This document shows, one piece after another, positions 5,601-14,001 of a stretch of 41,549 bases of DNA. The notes under the pieces are model-generated. The model had not been told where the DNA came from, searched no databases, and saw only the letters and a program-made list of their open reading frames with translations. Origin of the DNA: Vibrionaceae bacterium. Its GTDB lineage: Bacteria; Pseudomonadota; Gammaproteobacteria; Enterobacterales; Vibrionaceae. The stretch spans positions 1-41,549 of the forward strand of contig JAAEZQ010000029.1 of NCBI GenBank assembly GCA_018222805.1, in the 5' to 3' direction. The position numbers were made by a program, and so were the translations under genes. Within the stretch, counting starts at the first letter, position 1. Every line of letters begins with the position of its first letter.

Positions 5601-7574
5601 ATGCGCGAGTACAACAAATTATGGCAACCGAGCGAAAGCCGCATCGAAGAAGCCAATATCACCCAGTTTATTGACCACATAAACAGACAAGGGAATGACA
5701 TAAAAAGCTATGCCGAACTGCATCAATGGTCTCTGGATCATTCCGAACAGTTTTGGCGAGAAGTTTGGCTGTTTTGTGATGTGATTGGAAACTCGGGTGA
5801 CACAGTAAAATGCCAAGCTGAGAGTAAATGGCAGCAGTCGGTTCCCAACCGCGACGCAAGCTGGTTTCCTGACGCCCAAATTAATTATGCGGAAAACCTT
5901 CTTAGTTTTGCGTATCACAACCCCAATGATATTGCGATTTGGTTCGAAAACGAGCGCGGAGAGCGACAAACTTATACATGGCAAGCGCTCTGTGATGAAG
6001 TGTCTAGCATACAGCGATGGCTGCAAGATTGTGGTGTCAAAAAAGGCGATGTTGTTGCTGGATACCTGCCCTACCTGCCTCAAACCGTAATTGCAATGCT
6101 AGCTACGACCAGTCTTGGTGCGACTTGGACTGCTACGTCCCCAGACTTTGGCATAGACAGCGTCTTGGAACGCTTCGGTCAAGTAAAACCTAAAGTGCTG
6201 TTCACTTGCGATGGCTACACATTTAACGGCAAAGTGTTCGATATGACAGATAAAAACCATCATATCTCCGATCATTTGGATGGACTAAAGCACGTTTGCC
6301 AGATCAACTATCTAAATCCTCGCAGCTACGAATGTGATGTTTGTACCCAAGATTGGCAATACATTTTAAATCAATATCCTCCACAACCTGTCACTTATAC
6401 ACGCATCAACTTTAATGACCCGCTATTCATACTCTACTCTTCTGGCACAACTGGGAAGCCGAAGTGTATCGTGCATTCTGTCGGCGGCACCCTGCTTAAC
6501 CACGTTAAAGAGCACCAACTTCATTGTGATATTCAGCCTGAAGATCGCGTGTTTTATTACACCACCTGCGGATGGATGATGTGGAACTGGCATGTTTCCT
6601 CCTTAGCAAGCGGCGCGTGTCTAGTCATTTTTGATGGCAGCCCGATGTACCCCAATTACAAGGTGTTGTGGGACCTGGCGAAAAGCGCTGAAGTCTCACT
6701 TTTTGGTACCTCGGCAAAATACCTGGAAGCGATGGAGAAAGCGGGGTATTCAACCCAAGGCAGCAATCCGTACCCGTCATTGAAGACCATATGTTCAACA
6801 GGCTCTGTACTCTATCCCGAGCAATTTGATTACGTTTATCAACATCTGAAAAAGGATGTGCATTTGGCCTCCATTTCTGGTGGTACCGATATCTGTGGTT
6901 GTTTCGTGTTAGGCAATCCTATCTCTCCGGTTTACCGTGGTGAATGTCAGTGTGCGGGTTTGGGCGTGGATACAAGAATATTCGATCCACAAGGCCACGA
7001 TATTGTTGGTAAACGAGGTGAGTTAGTGTGTGCCAATTCAATACCGAATTTCCCAGTTAAATTCTGGGATGACACTGGCGAGCGTTACCATAGAGCATAC
7101 TGGGACAAATTCGATAATGTTTGGCATCACGGCGACGATGTAGAAAGAAATGCTTCAACGGGCGGTTACGTATTCTATGGACGCAGTGACACAACGTTAA
7201 ATCCCGGAGGAGTAAGAATAGGCACGGCAGAAATTTACCAGCAGGTTAATTCGATAGAAGGTATTGTCGACTCAATCGCCGTCGGAAAAGAAGTGGATAG
7301 AAACGAGCAGATATGGTTGTTTGTTCAGTTAGCGACTGGCAACACATTAAGCGATGACATGATTGCGACAATAAAAGCTCAACTCAAGTCTGCCTGCTCA
7401 GCAAGGCACGTACCTAGTGAAATTTTTGCCATTAGTGACATACCGAAAACCAGATCGGGAAAATTAGTCGAACTTGCAGTTAAACAAGTGATCAATGGCA
7501 GAGACGTGGAAAACATCGGTGCCATAGCAAACGCAAAAGTTTTAGATGAGATAAAAAAGCTCGTGTCAGCCTAA
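5601..7574 (+). CDS. aacS: Acetoacetyl-CoA synthetase
   Basis: A 657-residue acyl-adenylate-forming enzyme of the acetoacetate-CoA ligase type, activating acetoacetate with ATP and CoA. The AMP-binding P-loop YSSGTTGKPK is at about 279-288. The segment SGGTDICGCFV and the hinge region GRSDTTLNPGGVRIGTAEIY follow, and the C-terminal catalytic lysine lies in KTRSGKL. The N-terminal WFPDAQINYAEN block is typical of acetyl/acetoacetyl-CoA synthetases. The start was set at the ATG preceded by AAGGAACC rather than an upstream TTG. Divergence from phhAB fits use of acetoacetate from tyrosine breakdown, and the gene probably shares the TyrR-type box. Confidence 0.93.
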   Translation: MREYNKLWQPSESRIEEANITQFIDHINRQGNDIKSYAELHQWSLDHSEQFWREVWLFCDVIGNSGDTVKCQAESKWQQSVPNRDASWFPDAQINYAENLLSFAYHNPNDIAIWFENERGERQTYTWQALCDEVSSIQRWLQDCGVKKGDVVAGYLPYLPQTVIAMLATTSLGATWTATSPDFGIDSVLERFGQVKPKVLFTCDGYTFNGKVFDMTDKNHHISDHLDGLKHVCQINYLNPRSYECDVCTQDWQYILNQYPPQPVTYTRINFNDPLFILYSSGTTGKPKCIVHSVGGTLLNHVKEHQLHCDIQPEDRVFYYTTCGWMMWNWHVSSLASGACLVIFDGSPMYPNYKVLWDLAKSAEVSLFGTSAKYLEAMEKAGYSTQGSNPYPSLKTICSTGSVLYPEQFDYVYQHLKKDVHLASISGGTDICGCFVLGNPISPVYRGECQCAGLGVDTRIFDPQGHDIVGKRGELVCANSIPNFPVKFWDDTGERYHRAYWDKFDNVWHHGDDVERNASTGGYVFYGRSDTTLNPGGVRIGTAEIYQQVNSIEGIVDSIAVGKEVDRNEQIWLFVQLATGNTLSDDMIATIKAQLKSACSARHVPSEIFAISDIPKTRSGKLVELAVKQVINGRDVENIGAIANAKVLDEIKKLVSA

Positions 7575-7605
7575 TTGAATCTTGAGAAGAAGGTTGCAAG
7601 CAAAG

Positions 7606-7635
7606 AAAAAAGCGAGCTCCAATGCTCGCTTTTTG
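7606..7635. terminator. Bidirectional rho-independent terminator
   Basis: AAAAAAGCGAGC pairs with GCTCGCTTTTT over a 6-base loop, with A- and T-runs on both flanks. It lies between convergent aacS and the methyltransferase gene. Confidence 0.9.
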
Positions 7636-7651
7636 ATGTTCTTATCACGGT

Positions 7652-8227
7652 CTAGCGACGACCAACACCCATTAGCACAGACATTGTTTTGCCGTCTGAC
7701 GTAATTTCAAACACCGACTTTGTCTCTACCTCAGTAAAACCCGCTTTAACGAGAGCAGATTGTGATTTCGCTACAGTAAAGCCGTCTTGCCCTGAGTCTG
7801 CGACAAAATCAAAATGAACGAAATAACCACCCTGGTTAAGTAATGAATGCGAAATGCTTAATGCTGAATCTGCATCATCTAAAAATGCTAAAACTGATGA
7901 TGCAACGACTAGATCAAATTGCCCACGAAAAGCAGGGTGCTGTGCAACAAGACCTCGAGATAAGGTGTCAACAACTGGCTCTACATTCGCCAGTTCTTTT
8001 TTATCTAACTCTTCGATCATCTCTTCAGATGAATCTAGTGCCACGATATCTTTAACTAATGGTGACAATAACTGACTTAATAGCCCGGTCCCACATCCAA
8101 AATCTAGTACTTTAATGCCATCAAGCTGAGTTAACTGTTGTAGCTGTTCAAACACTGACTGAGCAAATTGCTTGGTTGCGGGATTTGATTCCCAACTCTT
8201 TGCTAAGCCGTCCCAATCTTGTGCCAT
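7652..8227 (-). CDS. Class I SAM-dependent methyltransferase
   Basis: A 191-residue methyltransferase of the class I Rossmann type. Motif I is VLDFGCGTGLLS near residues 45-56, followed by the acidic end of strand 2 (VALDSSEEMI) and a strand-4 segment FDLVVASSVLAFL. The substrate cannot be read from the sequence. The start was placed at the ATG with GGAGG five bases upstream; the longer frame would begin inside this ribosome binding site. The N-terminus AQDWDGLAKSWES resembles small-molecule methyltransferases of the UbiE/BioC sort. It is monocistronic, convergent with aacS and divergent from the LysR gene. Confidence 0.85.
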   Translation of the reverse strand: MAQDWDGLAKSWESNPATKQFAQSVFEQLQQLTQLDGIKVLDFGCGTGLLSQLLSPLVKDIVALDSSEEMIEELDKKELANVEPVVDTLSRGLVAQHPAFRGQFDLVVASSVLAFLDDADSALSISHSLLNQGGYFVHFDFVADSGQDGFTVAKSQSALVKAGFTEVETKSVFEITSDGKTMSVLMGVGRR

Positions 8228-8300
8228 CGTGGCCTCCATGTTCACTTCTGATATCTCACATCTCACCGTGTGACGCCGAAAGTGCTTGAGTTGAGAAGAG

Positions 8301-8340
8301 AACACTTTTATTCCCTGTTACAAAGCGCAAAACACTTTTA
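8301..8340. repeat. 10-bp direct repeats spaced exactly 30 bp
   Basis: AACACTTTTA occurs at 8301-8310 and 8331-8340, a 30-bp centre spacing, close to three helical turns. The pair lies between the methyltransferase and the LysR gene, nearer the methyltransferase start. It is a candidate binding site for a regulator that contacts one face of the DNA. Confidence 0.4.
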
Positions 8341-8551
8341 GCGTGACACAAGAAGTCTCACAATAATTAACTTCCTTTGAGCGTCAAGATCTATATCTTT
8401 GCATACTTGGTATAGGGTACCCCAAAACAACAAAAAGACCATAGACTTATCTGGCGAAATCATGTTTTTTTCGTTAACCTTTCACAGCTTTGGGAATCGT
8501 TCTCTATCGTATCCCTTTTGATTTCAAATTACTTTTCGGTCGTGTCAAATC

Positions 8552-9430
8552 ATGAACTTAACGCAAGTAGAAGCTTTCTGTACTATCGCTGATTGTGGGT
8601 CTGTATCCGAAGCTGCACGGCAGTTGGACTGTAACCGAACCAAACTCAGTATGTCGATCAAAGCGTTGGAAAAGGATCTCGATGTAGAGTTATTTACCCG
8701 AACGGGTAACCAACTCACACTCTCTGAAGCCGGAAAAGCCATTTACAAAGACTGTGAATACCTTTTAGTGATAGCGCAACGCATTCGTAAAACTTGCGGC
8801 CAGATCTCTGAGGGTTTCAATGCAGAAGTATGGGTTGCCCGAGATGACTCCCTACCCGACGATCTGTGGCAAGACCTATCACACAAGCTGAACAACCGTT
8901 TCCCTTCAACGACGTTTAACATCATCCTTGCATCAAGTGGTGACTTAGCCAACCTGGTTAGTACTCATCAAGTAGATTTTGCCTTTGGTGTTGATTACGA
9001 GCGAGTCGACGATCCACATATCGTCTATAACCCATTAGGTAAAATACGCATGATGTCAGTGTGCAGCGCCGATCACCGATTAAGCAAAATGCGTCGCGTA
9101 TCTGATGAAGAGCTGCGCAGCCAAATGCAAGCTCTGATGGTTTACTTGAATGAGAAAGACAACCCAGAGTTACAGCCTTTCTCAACACGCTACATCGGCT
9201 TTTCAAGCTTTGATTACATGTTAAACACCATATTAGAAGAAGATGCATGGGGCGTGTTACCAGAGCCCTTAATTCGTCACTATCTACGTCAACAAAAGTT
9301 GGCGGTCATTAAACACACCTACGGTTTAACACAAGAAGACTACTGTATGTTTTCAACAAATGGACAAATTGAGCACCCCGCGATGATGTGGCTAGCGGAT
9401 AAACTGAGCGATTATTTATTTGACTTCTAA
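8552..9430 (+). CDS. LysR family transcriptional regulator
   Basis: A 292-residue LysR-type regulator. The winged helix-turn-helix occupies about 1-60 (MNLTQVEAFCTIADCGSVSE, then AARQLDCNRTKLSMSIKALE). A long linker helix and a substrate-binding-type effector domain follow (about 90-290). The effector is unknown. The protein is divergent from the methyltransferase gene, the classical place for a LysR target, with a 324-bp shared region containing the 30-bp-spaced direct repeats and a GGGTACCC palindrome near 8416. The ATG has only a poor ribosome binding site, which suggests low expression. Beyond the family its role is not readable. Confidence 0.9.
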   Translation: MNLTQVEAFCTIADCGSVSEAARQLDCNRTKLSMSIKALEKDLDVELFTRTGNQLTLSEAGKAIYKDCEYLLVIAQRIRKTCGQISEGFNAEVWVARDDSLPDDLWQDLSHKLNNRFPSTTFNIILASSGDLANLVSTHQVDFAFGVDYERVDDPHIVYNPLGKIRMMSVCSADHRLSKMRRVSDEELRSQMQALMVYLNEKDNPELQPFSTRYIGFSSFDYMLNTILEEDAWGVLPEPLIRHYLRQQKLAVIKHTYGLTQEDYCMFSTNGQIEHPAMMWLADKLSDYLFDF

Positions 9431-9559
9431 ACACTTTGCACTGAGCGCCAACTTTTATGACAGCAAAAATCCATCATATATCATTGTTTTTATTAACAAA
9501 TAAATAAAACCCCTCTTATATAACTGGTGACTGGTCAAATTCTGGTTGCCTAAATAGCC

Positions 9560-9587
9560 TTGTAAGCAAAGAATATAGCGGTATAAA
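9560..9587 (+). promoter_or_regulatory. Putative sigma-70 promoter for CDF transporter
   Basis: TTGTAA, a 16-base spacer and TATAAA lie 19 bp before the start codon of the transporter gene. The -10 is good and the -35 weak. The short distance to the ATG leaves a leader of only about ten bases. Confidence 0.4.
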
Positions 9588-9605
9588 AACTACAAGGTAT
9601 ATCTC

Positions 9606-10496
9606 ATGTGTGTCAGGACAAGCAAAAACGAAAACCATATTTTAACCATTTCAGCCCTTTTAGCTTCAGGCTTTGCTGCTGGTGGTATGGTACTAGGCTT
9701 GCTTGTTGGCTCAATTGTGATCGTTTTTGATGGTGTCTACTCTTTAGTCAGCTTACTGTTAACATTATTGTCACTGGCAGCCTCTTACTACATTAGCAAG
9801 CCATCGAAGTCGGTGTTTCCATTTGGTAAAGCGGTACTAGAGCCAATCGTTATTGCGATCAAGGCAACAGTTATTCTGATTGTTGTACTATTTTCTCTTT
9901 ACTCTGCGATTTCCGCACTTATGACGGGCGGTCGAGAAGTAGACGCATCTATTGCGACAATCTTTGGTGTTGTAAACGTTTTTGGTTGTGGTTACGCATG
10001 GTGGTTTATGGCTAAAAGAAGCCGTCGCTCCTCATCAGGTCTAATCGAAGCAGAAAAAAAACAATGGCAAATGGACACTTTATTGAGTGTCGCAGTCACA
10101 GTAGGTTTTGTAGCCGCGTGGTTAGTGTCCTTGTCTCCATTCGCTCAATTCGCCGCTTATGCTGACCCACTGATGATGTTGTTAATGGGCTTCTACTTTT
10201 TAAAAGTCCCGTTTGATATGTTGTGTGGTGCATTGCGAGAACTGCTGATGATGACACCAAGCAAAGAGCTATGTCAGGTGGTTGGTAACGATGTACTTGA
10301 GATAGAAAAATTGTCAGACCACCAACTGAAAGTAGCTGGCATTACCAAAGTTGGGCAAGAGCTACGAGTGAACATTGATCTGCATGTCGACGACGATACT
10401 CTAGCATTGGATACGTTAGAGAGGACGCGTAAGCAGCTAACGACACGCTTATCTAAACATAGGTTTAAGCTACAGCTACAGCTAAACGTGGCTTAG
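9606..10496 (+). CDS. CDF-family cation transporter, divergent metal site
   Basis: A 296-residue membrane protein of the cation diffusion facilitator family: about six helices in the first 210 residues and a cytoplasmic alpha-beta domain after that (KVAGITKVGQELRVNIDLHV near 242-261). The family segment usually reading SFGHGKAE is here FPFGKAVLEP (71-80). By eye against E. coli YiiP, the four transport-site ligands appear as D42, S46, Q153 and D157, so two of four are changed (D to S, H to Q). Substrate and coupling may therefore differ from zinc/proton antiport. It is monocistronic, with a terminator directly after it. AAGG ahead of the ATG serves as ribosome binding site. Confidence 0.82.
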   Translation: MCVRTSKNENHILTISALLASGFAAGGMVLGLLVGSIVIVFDGVYSLVSLLLTLLSLAASYYISKPSKSVFPFGKAVLEPIVIAIKATVILIVVLFSLYSAISALMTGGREVDASIATIFGVVNVFGCGYAWWFMAKRSRRSSSGLIEAEKKQWQMDTLLSVAVTVGFVAAWLVSLSPFAQFAAYADPLMMLLMGFYFLKVPFDMLCGALRELLMMTPSKELCQVVGNDVLEIEKLSDHQLKVAGITKVGQELRVNIDLHVDDDTLALDTLERTRKQLTTRLSKHRFKLQLQLNVA

Positions 10497-10506
10497 TACG
10501 CAGTTG

Positions 10507-10534
10507 AAAAGCTCCCTAATTCGGGAGCTTTTCT
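10507..10534. terminator. Bidirectional terminator overlapping a gene end
   Basis: AAAAGCTCCC pairs with GGGAGCTTTT over a 6-base loop. The left arm lies between the genes; the right arm is the last codons of the minus-strand yddG-like gene, whose stop codon is in the hairpin. It serves both convergent transcripts. Confidence 0.85.
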
Positions 10535-11460
10535 GTATCTACCGCTGCGAGATTCTTTTCCACCGCAACTCCACGCTTCTCTTTTGTTACCAGCCAACAC
10601 AACAGAGAGCCAACCGTTACCATCACCACACCATGCCAAAAGCTCTGACTCAACGTCACTCCGAGAATGACTGAAGAAAATAGAGCAGAAAAGATGGGGG
10701 TGAAGTAAGACAGCGTTGCGAGAAATACCATATTTCCGCCAACAATAGCGACGTTCCACAATCCATAGCCTCCCGCCATCAAAGCCGAAGAAGCGAGCAA
10801 GTAACCCATTGCAGACCAAGAGAATGTCATCGCTGGTTGATCCGTTAGTAAAAATTTCACCCACAAAGATACGGCAGTGGCGATAAAGAACAGCGTAATT
10901 GCATTATGTTTAGACTGTTGCCTTTGAGTAAGGTTGCAGTATACCGCCCAGATCACTGCACCAGCCATGGCCATAAAGTAAACCAACGGGTTGCTATTAA
11001 TGTTGGTCATTATTTGCTGCAACGATAAGCCGTTATCGCCACTCACTGTCCATGCGACACCAAAGAAAGCAAGAAACACAGCAGGATAAAGCAACCAGCT
11101 TGGCTTCTTATTACTGCCTAACACAGCAAATAGAACCGTCAACGCCGGCCAGAGGTAATTCACAATGGAGACTTCTATCGCCTGTGCACGCGAGTTGGAA
11201 TATCCCAATGCCAAAGCGAGAAAAATCTCATAGCAGACAAACAGTACTCCGCCAAAGATAAGATACTTAGCAGAAAAGTAAGAGAGCCTTGGGATCCCCA
11301 CCACAACAATCAGAAAAATTGAGCTGACCGAATACAACATGGCCGCACCACCGACGGGTCCCAGGCTCTCTGTCACCAATCGGGCAATACCCAGTAAACT
11401 GCTCCAAGAGAGGATGGCAATACAGCCATAAAGCGTGAATTGAAATTGCGCAGACTTCAT
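10516..11460 (-). CDS. yddG: YddG-like aromatic amino acid exporter (EamA/DMT)
   Basis: A 314-residue drug/metabolite transporter with ten predicted helices in two EamA repeats. The segments AIEVSIVNYLWPALTVLFAV (about 93-112) and FLATLSYFTPIFSALFSSVI near the C-terminus match the YddG group, which exports aromatic amino acids and related compounds in E. coli and Salmonella. The TyrR-type box upstream supports this substrate class independently. AGGTCAA precedes the ATG. The stop codon lies inside the shared terminator hairpin. The exact substrate is inferred; a general EamA exporter is the alternative. Confidence 0.8.
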   Translation of the reverse strand: MKSAQFQFTLYGCIAILSWSSLLGIARLVTESLGPVGGAAMLYSVSSIFLIVVVGIPRLSYFSAKYLIFGGVLFVCYEIFLALALGYSNSRAQAIEVSIVNYLWPALTVLFAVLGSNKKPSWLLYPAVFLAFFGVAWTVSGDNGLSLQQIMTNINSNPLVYFMAMAGAVIWAVYCNLTQRQQSKHNAITLFFIATAVSLWVKFLLTDQPAMTFSWSAMGYLLASSALMAGGYGLWNVAIVGGNMVFLATLSYFTPIFSALFSSVILGVTLSQSFWHGVVMVTVGSLLCWLVTKEKRGVAVEKNLAAVDTEKLPN

Positions 11461-11578
11461 TTGACCTACTACTTATAAATGCCAAAGTAGGCCTCAGCTT
11501 AACGCAAAACAGTGCCGCTTCAACAAACAATGCGATAAAATCAGCAACGAAACCATTCCGTTACAAGTTTAAAGTAAA

Positions 11579-11596
11579 TATAAAACACTTTTTACA
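11579..11596 (-). promoter_or_regulatory. TyrR-type box upstream of yddG-like gene
   Basis: Read on the minus strand, TGTAAA-AAGTGT-TTTATA matches TGTAAA-N6-TTTACA at 11 of 12 positions. It lies 118 bp before the yddG-like start and about equally far before elbB on the other strand. The aromatic exporter is the likelier target. Overlap with an AT-rich -10-like TATATT leaves open activation or repression. Confidence 0.6.
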
Positions 11597-11724
11597 CATT
11601 CTGCTTAACCCCTTATTAGTCAGCGACTATGATGAAAAGAAGACACAAATGAAATTGTGGCAAATAGTCAGTCTGTATAAATAAAGAGCAACAGACAGAA
11701 CACTCAGACTAAAGGGACTCTCAA

Positions 11725-12375
11725 ATGAAAAAAATTGCAGTTATTTTCAGTGGCTCTGGTGTTTACGATGGAACAGAGGTGCACGAAGCTGTATTGGCAC
11801 TCCACGCCATTGAGAAAGAAGGCGCAACCTGGCATTGCTTCGCGCCTAATATTGACCAGTTGCACGTCATTAATCATCTGACTGGCGAAGAAATGGATGA
11901 AACCAGAAATGTATTGGTGGAGTCAGCACGTATCGCGCGAGGAAATATTGAAGACGTGGCACGATTACATGTTGAAGATTTCGACGCGCTACTTCTACCA
12001 GGTGGCTTTGGTGTAGCGAAAAACTTAACGGACTTTGCTGTATCTGGGGCTGAGTGCTCTATCAACACCCACGTTGCACAAGCCTGCCGTGCATTTGCTC
12101 ATGCCAACAAACCTGCCGCTTATCTTTGTATCTCCCCTGTCATTATCCCAATGATTTATGAGCAGGGCGTCAAAGGGACGGTGGGCAATGATGAAGCGAC
12201 ATCTGCCGCCTTCAATCAAATGGGCGGAGAACATATTGAATGCCCCGTAGAAGAGTTTGTTTTTGACGAACAACACAAGGTACTTTCTACCCCGGCTTAT
12301 ATGTTAGCCGAAAATATCTCTCAAGCCGCTTCTGGCATCGAAAAGTTAGTATCAAAGCTTATCGAAATCGCGTAA
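11725..12375 (+). CDS. elbB: Glyoxalase/isoprenoid-linked protein ElbB
   Basis: A 216-residue DJ-1/PfpI superfamily protein matching ElbB (YhbL, SCRP-27A). The N-terminus IAVIFSGSGVYDGTEVHEAV, the LLLPGGFGVAKNL block (about 89-101) and the nucleophile-elbow region AYLCISPVIIP (cysteine near 135) are diagnostic. E. coli ElbB has been linked to isoprenoid synthesis and has weak glyoxalase activity, but its physiological role is unsettled. It is a single cytoplasmic protein of normal length. AGGGA precedes the ATG and a strong terminator follows. Confidence 0.92.
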   Translation: MKKIAVIFSGSGVYDGTEVHEAVLALHAIEKEGATWHCFAPNIDQLHVINHLTGEEMDETRNVLVESARIARGNIEDVARLHVEDFDALLLPGGFGVAKNLTDFAVSGAECSINTHVAQACRAFAHANKPAAYLCISPVIIPMIYEQGVKGTVGNDEATSAAFNQMGGEHIECPVEEFVFDEQHKVLSTPAYMLAENISQAASGIEKLVSKLIEIA

Positions 12376-12408
12376 TTATTGATATATAACTTAAAAACTC
12401 ACTTCTCA

Positions 12409-12445
12409 TCCTCATTGATAAATACAATATCAATGAGGATTTCTT
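12409..12445 (+). terminator. Rho-independent terminator after elbB
   Basis: TCCTCATTGAT pairs perfectly with ATCAATGAGGA (11 bp) over a 9-base loop and is followed by TTTCTT. It is the main structure in the first part of the 330-bp gap between elbB and the alcohol dehydrogenase. Confidence 0.8.
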
Positions 12446-12541
12446 ATACTTTAGTCTAATTTAGATATAAATCATCAATAGATCTTCATTATTAACAATT
12501 TTTTACGTTACTAGTTTCATATTTAAGCTACGTTATAGTTG

Positions 12542-12566
12542 TGTTGCACCTACATGATGTGCAACA
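12542..12566. repeat. 8-bp inverted repeat upstream of alcohol dehydrogenase
   Basis: TGTTGCAC and GTGCAACA flank a 9-base spacer, 140 bp before the dehydrogenase start. The symmetry suggests an operator for a dimeric regulator or a leader hairpin; no T-run follows. The rest of the 12446-12705 gap is AT-rich with no gene that I can support. Confidence 0.5.
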
Positions 12567-12705
12567 AGATCGCTGTCACAATTCCTGCATTGAAACGAGT
12601 CTCAGCTGGCTTAGATTGTTTTCTATCAAGTTGGGACCCGGAAAAGGTGTGCGACAGTAATTTCCAATTAATAAAAACCTATAAAGAACGACGGAGCAAT
12701 CCAAT

Positions 12706-13854
12706 ATGACTAGTGCATTTTTTATCCCTACGGTAAACCTAATGGGCGCAGGCTGTCTTAAAGACGCAGCGGACAGCATTCAATCACAAGGCTTTAAAAA
12801 AGGGTTAATCGTTACCGATAAAATCCTTAACCAAATCGGTGTGGTTGAACAGGTTCAAGGCCTTCTTAACGAAAGAAGTGTCGCAACCGTGGTGTTCGAT
12901 GGCACTCAGCCAAACCCAACGATTAACAACGTTCAAGACGGCTTAGCACTTTTAAAAGAAAACCAGTGTGACTTTGTCATCTCACTTGGTGGTGGCTCAC
13001 CACACGACTGCGCGAAAGGTATCGCACTGGTGGCAGCAAACGGTGGACACATTTCAGATTACGAAGGCGTTGACCAATCTGCAAAACCAATGCTGCCACT
13101 TATCGCGATCAACACGACTGCTGGTACGGCATCAGAAATGACACGCTTCTGTATCATTACCGATGAAGAGCGTCACATTAAAATGGCAATTGTCGATAAA
13201 CACACAACGCCGCTGATCTCAGTAAACGACGCTGAACTGATGCTCGCAAAACCAGCTTCTCTAACGGCTGCAACCGGTATGGATGCACTGACTCACGCTA
13301 TTGAAGCTTACGTATCGATTGCAGCCACTCCGATTACTGACGCGGTTGCAATTAAAGCCATTGAACTGATTCAGGCACACCTACGCACGGCAGTGAAAAA
13401 CGGTGAAAACCTGGAAGCGCGTGAACAAATGGCGTACGCGCAGTTTATGGCAGGCATGGCATTTAACAACGCATCACTTGGTTACGTTCACGCGATGGCG
13501 CACCAGCTAGGTGGTTTCTACGACCTGCCACACGGTGTATGTAATGCAATCCTGCTCCCTCATGTACAACGCTACAATGCACAAGTCTGCCCAGAACGTC
13601 TGACTGATGTGGCGAAAGCAATGGGCGTCAACGTTGAAGGCATGTCACCAGAGCAAGGTGCTGCAGCTGCTATCGACGCAATAGTGACACTTGCGAAAGA
13701 CGTTGGTATTCCTGCTGGCATCAAAGAACTGGGTGCGAAGTTAGAAGATATCCCGACCTTGGCTGATAACGCACTAAAAGACGCTTGTGGCTTCACTAAC
13801 CCAAAACAAGCCACTCATGATGAGATCTCTGCAATATTCGAAGCAGCGATGTAA
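12706..13854 (+). CDS. yiaY: Iron-containing alcohol dehydrogenase, YiaY type
   Basis: A 382-residue group III (iron-dependent) NAD-linked alcohol dehydrogenase. The nucleotide-binding glycine-rich segment is [13 protein letters not shown] (about 93-105). By alignment to FucO the metal ligands are D193, H197, H262 and H276, in [20 protein letters not shown] and DLPHGVCN. The overall sequence is closest to E. coli YiaY and Zymomonas AdhB, which act on ethanol and similar short alcohols; YiaY has also been assigned L-threonine dehydrogenase activity. CGACGGAGCAAT gives a GGAG ribosome binding site. Codon use looks that of a well-expressed gene. It is monocistronic with an upstream inverted repeat and a downstream terminator. 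Confidence 0.92.
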   Translation: MTSAFFIPTVNLMGAGCLKDAADSIQSQGFKKGLIVTDKILNQIGVVEQVQGLLNERSVATVVFDGTQPNPTINNVQDGLALLKENQCDFVISLGGGSPHDCAKGIALVAANGGHISDYEGVDQSAKPMLPLIAINTTAGTASEMTRFCIITDEERHIKMAIVDKHTTPLISVNDAELMLAKPASLTAATGMDALTHAIEAYVSIAATPITDAVAIKAIELIQAHLRTAVKNGENLEAREQMAYAQFMAGMAFNNASLGYVHAMAHQLGGFYDLPHGVCNAILLPHVQRYNAQVCPERLTDVAKAMGVNVEGMSPEQGAAAAIDAIVTLAKDVGIPAGIKELGAKLEDIPTLADNALKDACGFTNPKQATHDEISAIFEAAM

Positions 13855-13888
13855 ATCGAATCGGAGTTCACTCAAGTAATGTCGTACA

Positions 13889-13916
13889 ATCCCCGATCTC
13901 ATGTCGGGGATTTTTA
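13889..13916 (+). terminator. Rho-independent terminator after alcohol dehydrogenase
   Basis: ATCCCCGA pairs with TCGGGGAT over a 7-base loop and runs into TTTTT. Confidence 0.9.
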
Positions 13917-14001
13917 CATCTTTATACAAAACATTTTCTGACAAAACTGTCGTTATGGTGTTAATTTTTAGAAACAAACACGCTCTAAATTGGACACAGC
14001 T

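Noticed and set aside
5619..6083. 154-residue minus-strand frame inside aacS
   Set aside because: Lies entirely within a clear acetoacetyl-CoA synthetase gene and resembles nothing.
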